The notes under the pieces: model-generated
Told to the model about the DNA's origin: nothing
The model's database searches: none
Seen by the model: the letters and a program-made list of their open reading frames with translations, nothing else
Position numbers and translations under genes: made by a program
Assembly: GCA_030680075.1 (NCBI GenBank)
Contig: JAUXWR010000365.1
Location: 99,177-163,176, forward strand
DNA: 64,000 nt
Reading direction: 5' to 3'
Origin: Legionella sp.
Lineage (GTDB): Bacteria; Pseudomonadota; Gammaproteobacteria; Legionellales; Legionellaceae
Shown here: positions 16,916-24,655 of the stretch, one piece after another
Numbering within the stretch: position 1 is the stretch's first letter
How the letters are laid out: every line of letters begins with the position of its first letter

Positions 16916-17963
16916 GGTCACCACCACGCACCTCAGCATACAAGATGAGGTAACGGAATTTTTGCTCTATACAGCGCCAAATGGTAATGTGAAGGTAGAA
17001 GTCCTGTTAAATAACGAAACGCTTTGGTTGACACAAAAACGTATTGCTGAGCTATTTAATGTTGGGATCCCTGCTATCTCTAAACATCTAAACAATATTT
17101 TCGAAAGCAGTGAGTTAGATCCGAAGGCAGTTGTTTCCATTTTGGAAACAACTGCCACAGATGGCAAAAACTACCAAACACAATACTATAATCTTGATGC
17201 TATCATCTCAGTAGGCTACCGTGTTAACTCCACGCAAGCCACCCAATTTCGTATCTGGGCAACCACACTACTCAAAGAATACATCATCAAAGGATTCACA
17301 CTGGACGATGAACGCTTGAAAAACGGGCGTTATTTTGGAAAAGATTATTTTCGTGAATTACTGGAACGCATACGCTCCATTCGTGCAAGCGAGCGTCGTA
17401 TTTACCAGCAGATTACAGATATCTTTGCAGAATGCAGCATTGACTACGACTCAAAGGCTAACATCACACGGCAGTTTTATGCACATGTGCAGGATAAATT
17501 TCATTTTGCCATCACGGGCCTTACTGCTTCAGAAATGATCTATACCCATGCAAATGCCAATAAACGTCTCATGGGAATGAGCACCTACAAAAATGCTCCA
17601 GATGGCCGTATTTTAAAATCTGATACCACCGTAGGGAAGAATTACCTATCTGAAACAGAGATCAAAAAGCTCGAGCGTACTGTTTCCGCTTTTTTTGATT
17701 ACATTGAAGGGATTATTGAGCGCCATCACACCTTCACCATGGAAGGTTTCGCTAAAAGCGTTGATAAATTTCTCACCTTTAATGAATATAAAATCCTGGA
17801 AGGCTACGGGAAAGTTTCTCGCGAACAAGCGGAACAAAAAGCCTTTGAAGAGTATGAGAAGTTTAATAGGCAACAAAAAATTGAGTCTGATTTTGATCGT
17901 AGTCTGAAAATACTTGAACAGCAGATACAACATACGGTTGAGAAAGAACCTGATATAGCATAG
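16908..17963 (+). CDS. RhuM family protein
   Basis: A full-length (351 residues) member of the RhuM family, first named from a Salmonella pathogenicity island gene and common in mobile elements; its molecular role is unsettled. Residues about 30-65 look like a winged-helix DNA-binding unit (LWLTQKRIAELFNVGIPAISKHLNNIFESSEL). The family core YYNLDAIISVGYRVNSTQATQFRIWATTLLKEYIIKGF follows at about 95-135. The C-terminal half contains conserved segments including LKSDTTVGKNYLSE and a Lys/Glu-rich helical end. It overlaps the upstream 148-residue gene. A remnant of a second RhuM gene lies 0.8 kb away on the other strand. Confidence 0.85.
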   Translation: MNRVTTTHLSIQDEVTEFLLYTAPNGNVKVEVLLNNETLWLTQKRIAELFNVGIPAISKHLNNIFESSELDPKAVVSILETTATDGKNYQTQYYNLDAIISVGYRVNSTQATQFRIWATTLLKEYIIKGFTLDDERLKNGRYFGKDYFRELLERIRSIRASERRIYQQITDIFAECSIDYDSKANITRQFYAHVQDKFHFAITGLTASEMIYTHANANKRLMGMSTYKNAPDGRILKSDTTVGKNYLSETEIKKLERTVSAFFDYIEGIIERHHTFTMEGFAKSVDKFLTFNEYKILEGYGKVSREQAEQKAFEEYEKFNRQQKIESDFDRSLKILEQQIQHTVEKEPDIA

Positions 17964-18099
17964 CTCCATCAGAATTAAGCAAAGTACGATTTTTAGCTCT
18001 GATATCATTGAGGGATAATACCTGGAGGATTGATGGATAAAATATCAACATTTTTAATGTGATAACCTCCTTAATCTATTAGGGATATTTCTTTCATGG

Positions 18100-18393
18100 T
18101 TGTTTACGCATTTACACTATAAAAAGAGTCTAAACCAACAAGCCAAGGAAGCGAATGAAGAATATGAGCAATTACTTTCAGTTCTTGAAAAAGATACCAC
18201 TCATAATGAGAAGCTTTTAAAACAACAACAAATAGAGAAAGCCTTAGAAGAATTTTTAAAAAAGGGAACACCAGTAAACTTTATTAACACACTTGATATC
18301 CCTAATGATGAAAAAGCTGATATTTATGACAAAGCGTGTTTAAGGAAAAAGGGGAGATTGCCCAAAGAAAACCCTTATAGACGTGAAAAGTAA
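18100..18393 (+). CDS. Hypothetical small helical protein, possibly a fragment
   Basis: Not recognised. The open frame of 97 codons has no ATG near its start (TTG 18100) and no clear ribosome-binding site. Its content looks coding: a charged helical stretch (LLKQQQIEKALEEFLKKG) followed by TPVNFINTLDIPNDEKADIYDKACLRKKGRLP. It could be the 3' part of a larger gene whose start was lost during the rearrangements around 18.0-18.5 kb. It ends inside repeat A. Confidence 0.4.
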   Translation: MFTHLHYKKSLNQQAKEANEEYEQLLSVLEKDTTHNEKLLKQQQIEKALEEFLKKGTPVNFINTLDIPNDEKADIYDKACLRKKGRLPKENPYRREK

Positions 18394-18468
18394 TGAGGTC
18401 TGTTTTTTACTGGATTGGGGCAACTTTAGGGGCAACAAAAAGTTCAATATTTTTAAATGATCTAAATA
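18380..18468 (+). repeat. Repeat A, copy 1
   Basis: This 89-bp segment (starting GACGTGAAAAGTAATGAGG and containing GGGGCAACTTTAGGGGCAAC) is nearly identical to 21042-21129: one T fewer in a T-run and one substitution. At its right edge it runs directly into a displaced fragment of the 366-codon gene. It resembles the terminal sequence of an integrated element. Confidence 0.85.
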
Positions 18469-18646
18469 CCCTCTATGCTGCACTCGAGATAACTAACTTC
18501 TAATTTGCCTGTAAATTTACACCCTTGATAATCAATTTCCTCAACATCAAAATACCTTTGATAAAAATCCTTAGCTTCTCTCCAAGATTTTGCCTGTAAA
18601 AATAATGCCATACCGTTAAGAAATTCGGTAAATTCTTGCTGTGAGT
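18468..18646 (-). pseudogene. Duplicated internal fragment of the 366-codon gene
   Basis: These 179 bases are almost identical to 21719-21897, which encode about residues 164-223 of the minus-strand gene at 21287-22387 (for example LFLQAKSWREAKDFYQRYFD here). Only the internal piece is present, without start or end, so it cannot be a working gene. It is framed by repeat A on the left and a palindromic element on the right. Confidence 0.85.
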
Positions 18647-18647
18647 G

Positions 18648-18724
18648 AATACACAAGGGTCAGGCCTTGCTTTTTGCTTTAAACCATCTTCTTAGCAAAA
18701 AGCAAGGCCTGACCCCATTTCCCC
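18648..18724. mobile_element. Palindromic MITE/REP-like element, copy 1
   Basis: A 77-bp unit identical to 20964-21040. Its core is a perfect 22-bp inverted repeat (arms 18657-18678 and 18694-18715, starting GGGTCAGGCCTTGC) around a 15-base loop. It has no coding capacity. The arm sequence is of a kind often seen as dispersed palindromes in gamma-proteobacteria and linked to REP-associated transposases; no such transposase is in the window. Confidence 0.8.
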
Positions 18725-18769
18725 GAAAATTCATTTAAAGCTGTCTTTGTTTTCCAAACAAAGCCCAAA

Positions 18770-20041
18770 TTATGGCCTTCCAAAATTATTCCTAAAAAGA
18801 CAATTTTTAGTGTTTTCCTCTAGGCTATCTGTCTCAACAGTATCAGCTGCAATCTTTTCCAGCAATTCAATAGGAAGCGTTGAAAAAAGAGTATGTTTTG
18901 TTCTTATAGCTTGGGAAAATAATAAAGAGGTATGTCTAATCTTAATGCAATCCTTAGTAACTTTTTCAATCAAGGAGGTAGATTCAGAATCAATTACTTT
19001 AGCTAAATCTTTAGGAGTCCTTCCTTGCTCATCAGTATGAAGTATATTCGTTCCAGCTTGTAATAAAATATTTAATTTTTGTAAGACATGCGTTTGATAA
19101 GGAAATACCAAAAGATGTAATACGATTTCCCTCGCTTTATTAACTGTTTGCACATTAGCTCCATTACGTATTAAAAATAAAACTAAGTCTGGCGATGGAG
19201 ACTTCCCCCATACAGAGGAGTGTAAAACAGAATTGCCTTTGCAAATAGCGGCATGGGTATCTTCCCCACAGATTGCATTAACATCCGCACCATGGCTATA
19301 CAATAACTCTGCCATTTCGACATTTTTTGCATCGTGCAACGGCGTAAAGCCATTTCTTTTTAAATGGACACTAGCACCTGAAGCCAACAAAAGTTGAGCT
19401 GCAACATATTGATTTTCCTTTACGGCGTTGCCAAGTGGAGTACCTTTCATTGCTCCTGAGTAATCTACCAAATTACTATTAACATCAGCTCCTCGAGCAA
19501 TAAGAAGTTTCATACAATCAATATAACCATATTTTGCTGCTATATGTAATAAAGAGTGATATAGCCAATGCATTTCGATAATTAACTCTGGGGAGTCCTC
19601 TAATATGGAATAAAGAAGGTTGGTATTTCCATGCTCGGCTGCTGCAAAAACCAATGTTTTAGAATTAGGTCTATCATATTCTACTTTTATAGGATGAATT
19701 TCCTTTTCTAGAGCCAATGTTCTATTTCGGTTTAAAATAACCTGGACTGCCTCATTCGCTTCTTTTGGGAATTTAGATTTATCGTAAGATAGATAGGTAA
19801 TGTTTGTATTTTTTTCTAATGAAGCTAGAAATTGACGTATCACGTCTTCAGTAATTAAATTACTTAAGGAAAGAGAAGTTGCTGTTGTATTATTTTCCAA
19901 TGCATCACAAAAATTAACTTTCATTTCGAGAGTTATATCTGTATCAATGTAAAGGCTGAGCCTAGGACATTCTATTTCATTTCTTTGTAATTGAATTAAG
20001 AACTCATTGAATCGCAAGCTTTCATCAAAAAATTTTGGCAT
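18770..20041 (-). CDS. LRR/ankyrin-repeat protein with F-box-like C-terminus (effector candidate)
   Basis: A 423-residue protein with three eukaryotic-like parts. Residues about 25-110 look like leucine-rich repeats of the RI type (LEMKVNFCDALENNTTATSL; FLASLEKNTNITYLSYD). Residues about 125-345 hold ankyrin repeats (LLHIAAKYGYIDCMKLLIARGADV; GFTPLHDAKNVEMAELLYSHGADV; SPDLVLFLIRNGANV). Near residues 384-400, TLFSTLPIELLEKIAADT resembles an F-box core. Legionella uses ankyrin/F-box effectors to recruit host SCF ubiquitin ligases, so a Dot/Icm effector is a reasonable inference. No signal peptide is present. It lies in the ssrA island. No strong ribosome-binding site is visible at the start. 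Confidence 0.8.
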   Translation of the reverse strand: MPKFFDESLRFNEFLIQLQRNEIECPRLSLYIDTDITLEMKVNFCDALENNTTATSLSLSNLITEDVIRQFLASLEKNTNITYLSYDKSKFPKEANEAVQVILNRNRTLALEKEIHPIKVEYDRPNSKTLVFAAAEHGNTNLLYSILEDSPELIIEMHWLYHSLLHIAAKYGYIDCMKLLIARGADVNSNLVDYSGAMKGTPLGNAVKENQYVAAQLLLASGASVHLKRNGFTPLHDAKNVEMAELLYSHGADVNAICGEDTHAAICKGNSVLHSSVWGKSPSPDLVLFLIRNGANVQTVNKAREIVLHLLVFPYQTHVLQKLNILLQAGTNILHTDEQGRTPKDLAKVIDSESTSLIEKVTKDCIKIRHTSLLFSQAIRTKHTLFSTLPIELLEKIAADTVETDSLEENTKNCLFRNNFGRP

Positions 20042-20582
20042 TTACATCGGTCTAATTAATTCGTTGGGCGTAAATTATACCATAAAGAACAAAAAAAACA
20101 CATGACGCAACTGGTGTTGTCATTAGATGTTTTATATTCAGTTAAAAAAATACAGATTGATGATAATCTATAATGTGTTAAGGATTATTTTAGCCCCAAA
20201 AGATTACACCCAAAAGCATGACTTTTCCTTTTAGTAGTATTGATAGTAGTACCGATCAATATTAATTTTTCTTAACTTGTTATATATCAATAAGATGGGC
20301 CAAGGGTTCGATTCCCGCCGCCCCACCAATTAAACGTTTTATACCGTCCAATAACATTTTCATTCCTCATAAAATCTATATTTCTATTTATCTTTTCGTC
20401 CATTTGGACATAATGGTGCTCAATGACGTCCAGTGCTTCAGTGGGGTAACTGTTAGGGTAACCTCATAGAGCCGTAAAAATAACGTCAGGATATTCTCAA
20501 TTAGATGTAAGGTGTTTACATCGAAAAGGACTGCTAGCCCGGACAAGTTTTTACGCGGCGTTGGTCAAAGGATGAAGAGACG
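20042..20582. other. Non-coding stretch with a displaced ssrA 3' end
   Basis: This 541-base gap holds no convincing gene. It contains the second ssrA-end copy (20304-20328). Part of its right end (from about 20541, in frame with the following pseudogene) may belong to the degraded gene, since GQVFTRRWSKDEET reads into it after a stop. Confidence 0.5.
20304..20328 (+). other. attachment-site copy (ssrA 3' end remnant)
   Basis: GGGTTCGATTCCCGCCGCC plus CCACCA repeats the last 26 bases of ssrA with one T missing. There is no tmRNA or tRNA body upstream, so it is an att remnant marking a right junction of an integrated element. Confidence 0.75.
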
Positions 20583-20963
20583 GTGGCCTTGGTGCATATA
20601 CTTACCGAAGAAGATAAATTAATTTTTCTTCATAAAGATAAGCGTAATAAAGTGCATTGCTATGGAGTGCTCTTGGTATGGACACCATGTAACTACGGGG
20701 GTGTAAGACCTTGGTTTCTCTGTCCTGCTGAAGAATGCTCTCATAAAGTAGCCATACTTTATTTGATGGGTGAAATCTTTGCTTGTCGACATTGTTATAA
20801 GTTAGTTTATTTCAGCTAATTGCAAACCCCTGAAGATCGTGCCATACGACAGGCTGATCGAATCCGTGATCGACTTGGTTGGGGTGTTGGTATATTAAAT
20901 GGACATGAGGATAAGCCCAAAAGCATGCATTGGGAAACCTTTGAATGGTTGGTAGAGAAGAGA
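20583..20963 (+). pseudogene. Zinc-ribbon-like hypothetical protein, interrupted
   Basis: One reading frame is cut by an in-frame TAA at 20817-20819. Before the stop it encodes a probable zinc ribbon: PWFLCPAEECSHKVAILYL and FACRHCYKLVY (CPxxxC and CxxC pairs). After it the same frame continues QTPEDRAIRQADRIRDRLGWG, which is what this accessory-gene family normally has next. The 3' end is replaced by the palindromic element at 20964. It is therefore broken twice, by a nonsense change and by an insertion or recombination. The family's function is unknown to me. Confidence 0.7.
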
Positions 20964-21040
20964 AATACACAAGGGTCAGGCCTTGCTTTTTGCTTTAAAC
21001 CATCTTCTTAGCAAAAAGCAAGGCCTGACCCCATTTCCCC
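20964..21040. mobile_element. Palindromic MITE/REP-like element, copy 2
   Basis: Identical over 77 bp to 18648-18724, including the inverted repeat and loop. It truncates the zinc-ribbon pseudogene on its left and abuts repeat A on its right. Confidence 0.8.
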
Positions 21041-21041
21041 T

Positions 21042-21129
21042 GACGTGAAAAGTAATGAGGTCTGTTTTTACTGGATTGGGGCAACTTTAGGGGCAACAAA
21101 AAGTTCAATATTTTTAAATGCTCTAAATA
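21042..21129 (+). repeat. Repeat A, copy 2
   Basis: An 88-bp near-identical copy of 18380-18468. It ends about 28 bp before the third ssrA-end remnant, which supports the idea that repeat A is the right terminus of an integrated element. Confidence 0.85.
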
Positions 21130-21157
21130 ACAATGAGTTAAGTGCCTAATTCAATAG

Positions 21158-21172
21158 CCGCCGCCCCACCAA
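21158..21172 (+). other. attachment-site remnant (third copy of ssrA end)
   Basis: CCGCCGCCCCACCAA matches the acceptor end of the second att copy base for base but lacks the T-arm. It probably marks an older or outer right junction. Confidence 0.55.
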
Positions 21173-21286
21173 CTTAAAGTTTTTTATCATCCAAGCACAT
21201 CTCTTATATACACTAGCTTTCTTAATGATCTCTTAACTGCTGAAATATTTTTACTCAGTTCTTCCAAACGGCCCCGCCAGATGCTG

Positions 21287-22387
21287 TCATTGCACAACAC
21301 ACAATCCCAAAACTGTTTGTCCAAAAGATTTTGAAAGACTCGGGTTATCATCTAAAATACACGAGGAATCATTAACGCCCATATTTTTATCTTCATCCTG
21401 GTAACTAGCTTTTTCAGAGGGCTCTTCAAAAAAATTAAGTTTGGGATAGTCACTAATTTTAGCGCGCTCAAGCGTTTTCTCTATTGTATCAACCGGTTTT
21501 ATATTTAAACGTGATAATAAAGGCTCAAGGTTTACACGACTAAACCATATTTCTCCCCGTGCGGGCGCATAGGCGATTAGTTCGCCTTGATTAAAGCGGG
21601 TACTAATAGCATTGCTAAGCGTTGAATTTTCATGCGAATCTTTTCCAGAAATAAACTTAAATTGAGGATAGGTTGCGGAGCTTCTATAGTCTTCAAAAGC
21701 TTCCTTTGCCTGTATTACACCCTCTATGCTGCACTCGAGATAACTAACTTCTAATTTGCCTGTAAATTTACACCCTTGATAATCAATTTCCTCAACATCA
21801 AAATACCTTTGATAAAAATCCTTAGCTTTTCTCCAAGATTTTGCCTGTAAAAATAATGCCATACCGTTAAGAAATTCGGTAAATTCTTGCTGTGAGTAAT
21901 CACCTTGTATTTGATGAGTATTCACTCGGTGAAGAAAATCCATAAGTGTGTATTTATTAAGATATGATTGTAAAAATTTATATCTGACATTGTCATTTTC
22001 GTCAACATATTGAATAACTTTGAATTGATGACCAGCATTAGAATTATGAAGACCTACACCAGCATCGGGGTCATATACATCCATGGATAATTGAAAATTA
22101 TAAACAAAAAATTTTAGCCTATCTTCGAGAAGCTCCACCGTATTCTCATCATATAAAACGGAGCTCATTACCTTATGAAAAGAAGAATTTTTACCTAAGA
22201 GCGCTACAGATAATCCAATATCTGTAATGGCGCATCTTGTGGTAGCTGGCTGCTCCACTACAAATACATATTTACAGGGTTTTTCTTCTTTTGCATAATC
22301 TTTCCAAAAATATCGCGGATAAATTTCAGAGTGGGCGTTTTCTGCTAATAAATAAATATAATTAAAGATGTCAGTAATTTTTTTCAT
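21287..22387 (-). CDS. Uncharacterised 366-residue protein (effector-like)
   Basis: I do not recognise a family. The protein has no signal peptide or membrane helix and ends in a polar, acidic tail. A Cys (about residue 52 in TTRCAITDIGLSVALLG), a His (about 120 in SNAGHQFKVIQYVDEN) and a Gln/Asn pair (LQSYLNKYTL, about 140-144) are spaced as in some papain-like or transglutaminase-like cysteine enzymes, but this is only a visual impression. An internal piece (about residues 164-223) is duplicated 3 kb away beside the ssrA island repeats. Its position in an effector-rich region makes a secreted effector plausible. Confidence 0.6.
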   Translation of the reverse strand: MKKITDIFNYIYLLAENAHSEIYPRYFWKDYAKEEKPCKYVFVVEQPATTRCAITDIGLSVALLGKNSSFHKVMSSVLYDENTVELLEDRLKFFVYNFQLSMDVYDPDAGVGLHNSNAGHQFKVIQYVDENDNVRYKFLQSYLNKYTLMDFLHRVNTHQIQGDYSQQEFTEFLNGMALFLQAKSWRKAKDFYQRYFDVEEIDYQGCKFTGKLEVSYLECSIEGVIQAKEAFEDYRSSATYPQFKFISGKDSHENSTLSNAISTRFNQGELIAYAPARGEIWFSRVNLEPLLSRLNIKPVDTIEKTLERAKISDYPKLNFFEEPSEKASYQDEDKNMGVNDSSCILDDNPSLSKSFGQTVLGLCVVQ

Positions 22388-22809
22388 AAAAACCGGTACT
22401 TGGATAGGATCAGACTTGATTGATATTTTAAGTTTAAGTTGGACCTATTGAAAGGAGCTGGGCATAAAATCATTTTTTCTTTTACCTGAGCATTGAAACT
22501 TAAACCCTGGGTTCTGTGAATCAATTTTATTAGCCACTTGAAAAATAGGCAGTTTTTAGCTAAAAAATATCCAAATGTTTACTTTCTGGTTTTATGTTGT
22601 CATACGGATACAGAAATAACAGTGAAAATTTGTAAGAATTTAGAAATAAAAGCAGGTAACACGCAATATTATCAACCTGCGATCCAAACAATTATTCTCA
22701 TTTAACAAAGATTTGATAGTTGTGTCTCTTAGTAATATGGTTGTCTCGCATTCGATCCTGTAGTATAATTGCGCAAATTGTACAATATGTTTTTATATGG
22801 AAGCTTGTT
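22388..22809. other. Intergenic region with a promoter
   Basis: This AT-rich gap between divergent genes holds no convincing gene. The clearest signal is the promoter at 22741-22769. A TTTAAG direct repeat (22428-22439) lies in the upstream region of the minus-strand gene but does not have PmrA-box spacing. Confidence 0.5.
22741..22769 (+). promoter_or_regulatory. Candidate sigma-70 promoter of the glycosyltransferase-like gene
   Basis: TTGTCT (22741-22746), a 17-base spacer and a perfect TATAAT (22764-22769) lie 40 bases before the chosen start codon. Confidence 0.5.
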
Positions 22810-24276
22810 ATGTCCTACGAACTCGATCTCCATCGACACGTTAAAATTTGGCTAAGTACAAACCCACAACGATTTCTTAATCCAGAAAATCAACTTCGCT
22901 TGGTTGAAATGCGGGCATTGAATCCAGCGGATGTTATTCATTTGCTTTACTCTAAACAGTTGCTGTCAGATGACGCTTTGAGGGAGTTATATAATTTCTG
23001 TAGTACGCATAACATTATTGCCGTGTCGATTGAAGATGACATACTGCCTAATTGTACAGAGAATGAGGATGAGAGGAACCTGGCTGATTTATGCCGGCAG
23101 GAGATACAGGCAATAAAAGATAACACCGGGGGTAATCCCGCTTCTGTCAGTGATATGTTACGATGGCTAAGTCGTGTTTATAAATTGGGCGTTTATTCGG
23201 ATTTGGATGTTCGAGTCAAAACACAGGAACTCCCACAAATTATTACCGTGAATGCACCTGTTCTTTTGAAAATTGGTAGTATAAAAATTCCTATAGCAGG
23301 TTTGTCTCAGGATAATTTGGAGTGCATCGCATTAAATAACGATACTGTTGCTGTTGTTGGGAATGATGAATTAACCAAAGACATCATTAGCCGGATTCAA
23401 CGAAGAATATATGATATCTATCAAAAACCCACGCATTTTACAGCTAACTATGAGCAGTTAGTCGAAGACACCATTAATCATGTTGCTGGTCTGTCAAATA
23501 TTGAAACAGCGGCCCACGTGGCTACCCTGGTTCTCCAACAGCAACCTCACTATCCTGTAACACAACATCTTACTGCCTTAGGAGAGATGGGCCTTAATCT
23601 TTTTGCACTAAGAAAAACTATATTGGAAAAAAAAATACCTGAAGCTCAGGAATTGAGTACTGCTTTCACCGAGAATTTAGAGCAAAACAAACGTCTTTTT
23701 TTGCAAAAAATTGACGATCCAACTACACCCGCAATGGTGCGCAAAAGATATCGTCAGTTGCTGGCGATGAATGATGAATCATTAGCCAAGGCCTTGGAGA
23801 ATAGTTATTATCATCTTCTTCTGCAATTATCAGTCACACACTCTACTGGTCCGGCTTCACTGATTTTAAGCCTATTTAACCACGTTTATCTGACAGAAGA
23901 CAAAATTCAGGAACAGGTTAAACCCTTTTCCTTCCAACATTATTGTTTAAATAGCGCCTTTTATTCGCCTAATGGTCTTGATTTTCATTTCTCAAGCGAA
24001 GATTCTCGAAATCGTTTGGCGGGAGAAATTCGCGCTAATGGTGATCAATCCCGGCTAAAACCGGGTGAGTTAGCTGTTATTGAACGTGAGTTAAAAATGG
24101 AGCAAGCAGCACGTGCTATCCAATGTGCATATAGAAAACATTTAGGCCACAAAATTGCTGCTGCAGAAAGACTTGCGATGCCAAAGGTCAGTCACCAGTC
24201 TTTTTTCTCGGAAGCACGATCCTCCGATGAAGCTGCCTCTATATTGCCTGCAGCAATACCAGGTTCCTTGCAGTAA
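22810..24276 (+). CDS. DXD glycosyltransferase-like protein with IQ motif (effector candidate)
   Basis: A 488-residue protein. Residues about 110-135 read GGNPASVSDMLRWLSRVYKL then GVYSDLDVRV. This matches the sugar-nucleotide-binding DXD region of large-toxin-like glycosyltransferases, in which SD, R and YxDxD are diagnostic; the two Asp are near 131 and 133. Near residues 436-449, AIQCAYRKHLGHK fits the IQxxxRxxxxxK calmodulin-binding consensus. No signal peptide. ATG 22810 has GGAAG six bases upstream; an in-frame upstream ATG would overlap the promoter. Legionella has several DXD glycosyltransferase effectors, so a Dot/Icm effector modifying a host protein, perhaps activated by calmodulin, is an inference. 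Confidence 0.7.
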   Translation: MSYELDLHRHVKIWLSTNPQRFLNPENQLRLVEMRALNPADVIHLLYSKQLLSDDALRELYNFCSTHNIIAVSIEDDILPNCTENEDERNLADLCRQEIQAIKDNTGGNPASVSDMLRWLSRVYKLGVYSDLDVRVKTQELPQIITVNAPVLLKIGSIKIPIAGLSQDNLECIALNNDTVAVVGNDELTKDIISRIQRRIYDIYQKPTHFTANYEQLVEDTINHVAGLSNIETAAHVATLVLQQQPHYPVTQHLTALGEMGLNLFALRKTILEKKIPEAQELSTAFTENLEQNKRLFLQKIDDPTTPAMVRKRYRQLLAMNDESLAKALENSYYHLLLQLSVTHSTGPASLILSLFNHVYLTEDKIQEQVKPFSFQHYCLNSAFYSPNGLDFHFSSEDSRNRLAGEIRANGDQSRLKPGELAVIERELKMEQAARAIQCAYRKHLGHKIAAAERLAMPKVSHQSFFSEARSSDEAASILPAAIPGSLQ

Positions 24277-24655
24277 ATATTTAACGGAACTATATGAAAT
24301 TATGTTCTGCATTTTCTAATTTAAAAGCCTATCGTCCGCTAGTGATAGGTTCAGCCCTTTAGGAGTAACACAGATTCCAAAATCTTTGTCTAAAGCTGCT
24401 TGCCCAACTGCCGTAGCTGCAATGCAACGAATAATAAACGATCTACCGCGTAATTTTATTTTCCATTTTGCAAGAAGATAATGACTATCATTGCTGATCA
24501 GTTTAAAATATGAGTACTTTTAAACAAAGTTATCTTTTCTGAGGATTTATCAAGTCATGAATATTATTTCTTAAGTTTGCCCAGGCACTGGGCATTGGTT
24601 AAAAACCACTTGGTTTTTGTTGATACACAGAACGCCCGACTTAAGAGAGACCGAT
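24277..24655. other. Intergenic region with a degraded reading frame
   Basis: This 379-base gap contains a protein-like open stretch on the minus strand (24316-24519, listed separately). Otherwise nothing is seen except the ABC-F ribosome-binding site near 24643. Confidence 0.4.
24316..24519 (-). pseudogene. Remnant of an unknown gene
   Basis: An open stretch of 68 codons on the minus strand has no start codon but looks coding: it includes SHYLLAKWKIKLRG, IIRCIAATAVGQAALDKDFG and ICVTPKGLNLSLADDRLL. It is bounded by stops at both ends. I read it as the tail of a decayed gene. I do not recognise the family. Confidence 0.35.

Noticed and set aside
20304..20328. A tRNA-like 3' end with CCA
   Set aside because: There is no tRNA or tmRNA body upstream; it is a displaced copy of the ssrA end.
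15696..21286. Integrase gene for the ssrA island
   Set aside because: No frame in this stretch shows the tyrosine recombinase R-H-R-Y pattern; I could not find even a fragment.
22428..22439. TTTAAG direct repeat as a PmrA box
   Set aside because: The half-sites are six bases apart instead of the eleven expected for PmrA, so I did not call it a regulatory site.
22720..22809. N-terminal extension of the glycosyltransferase-like protein
   Set aside because: It would place the start codon within the promoter (22741-22769); ATG 22810 has a proper ribosome-binding site.
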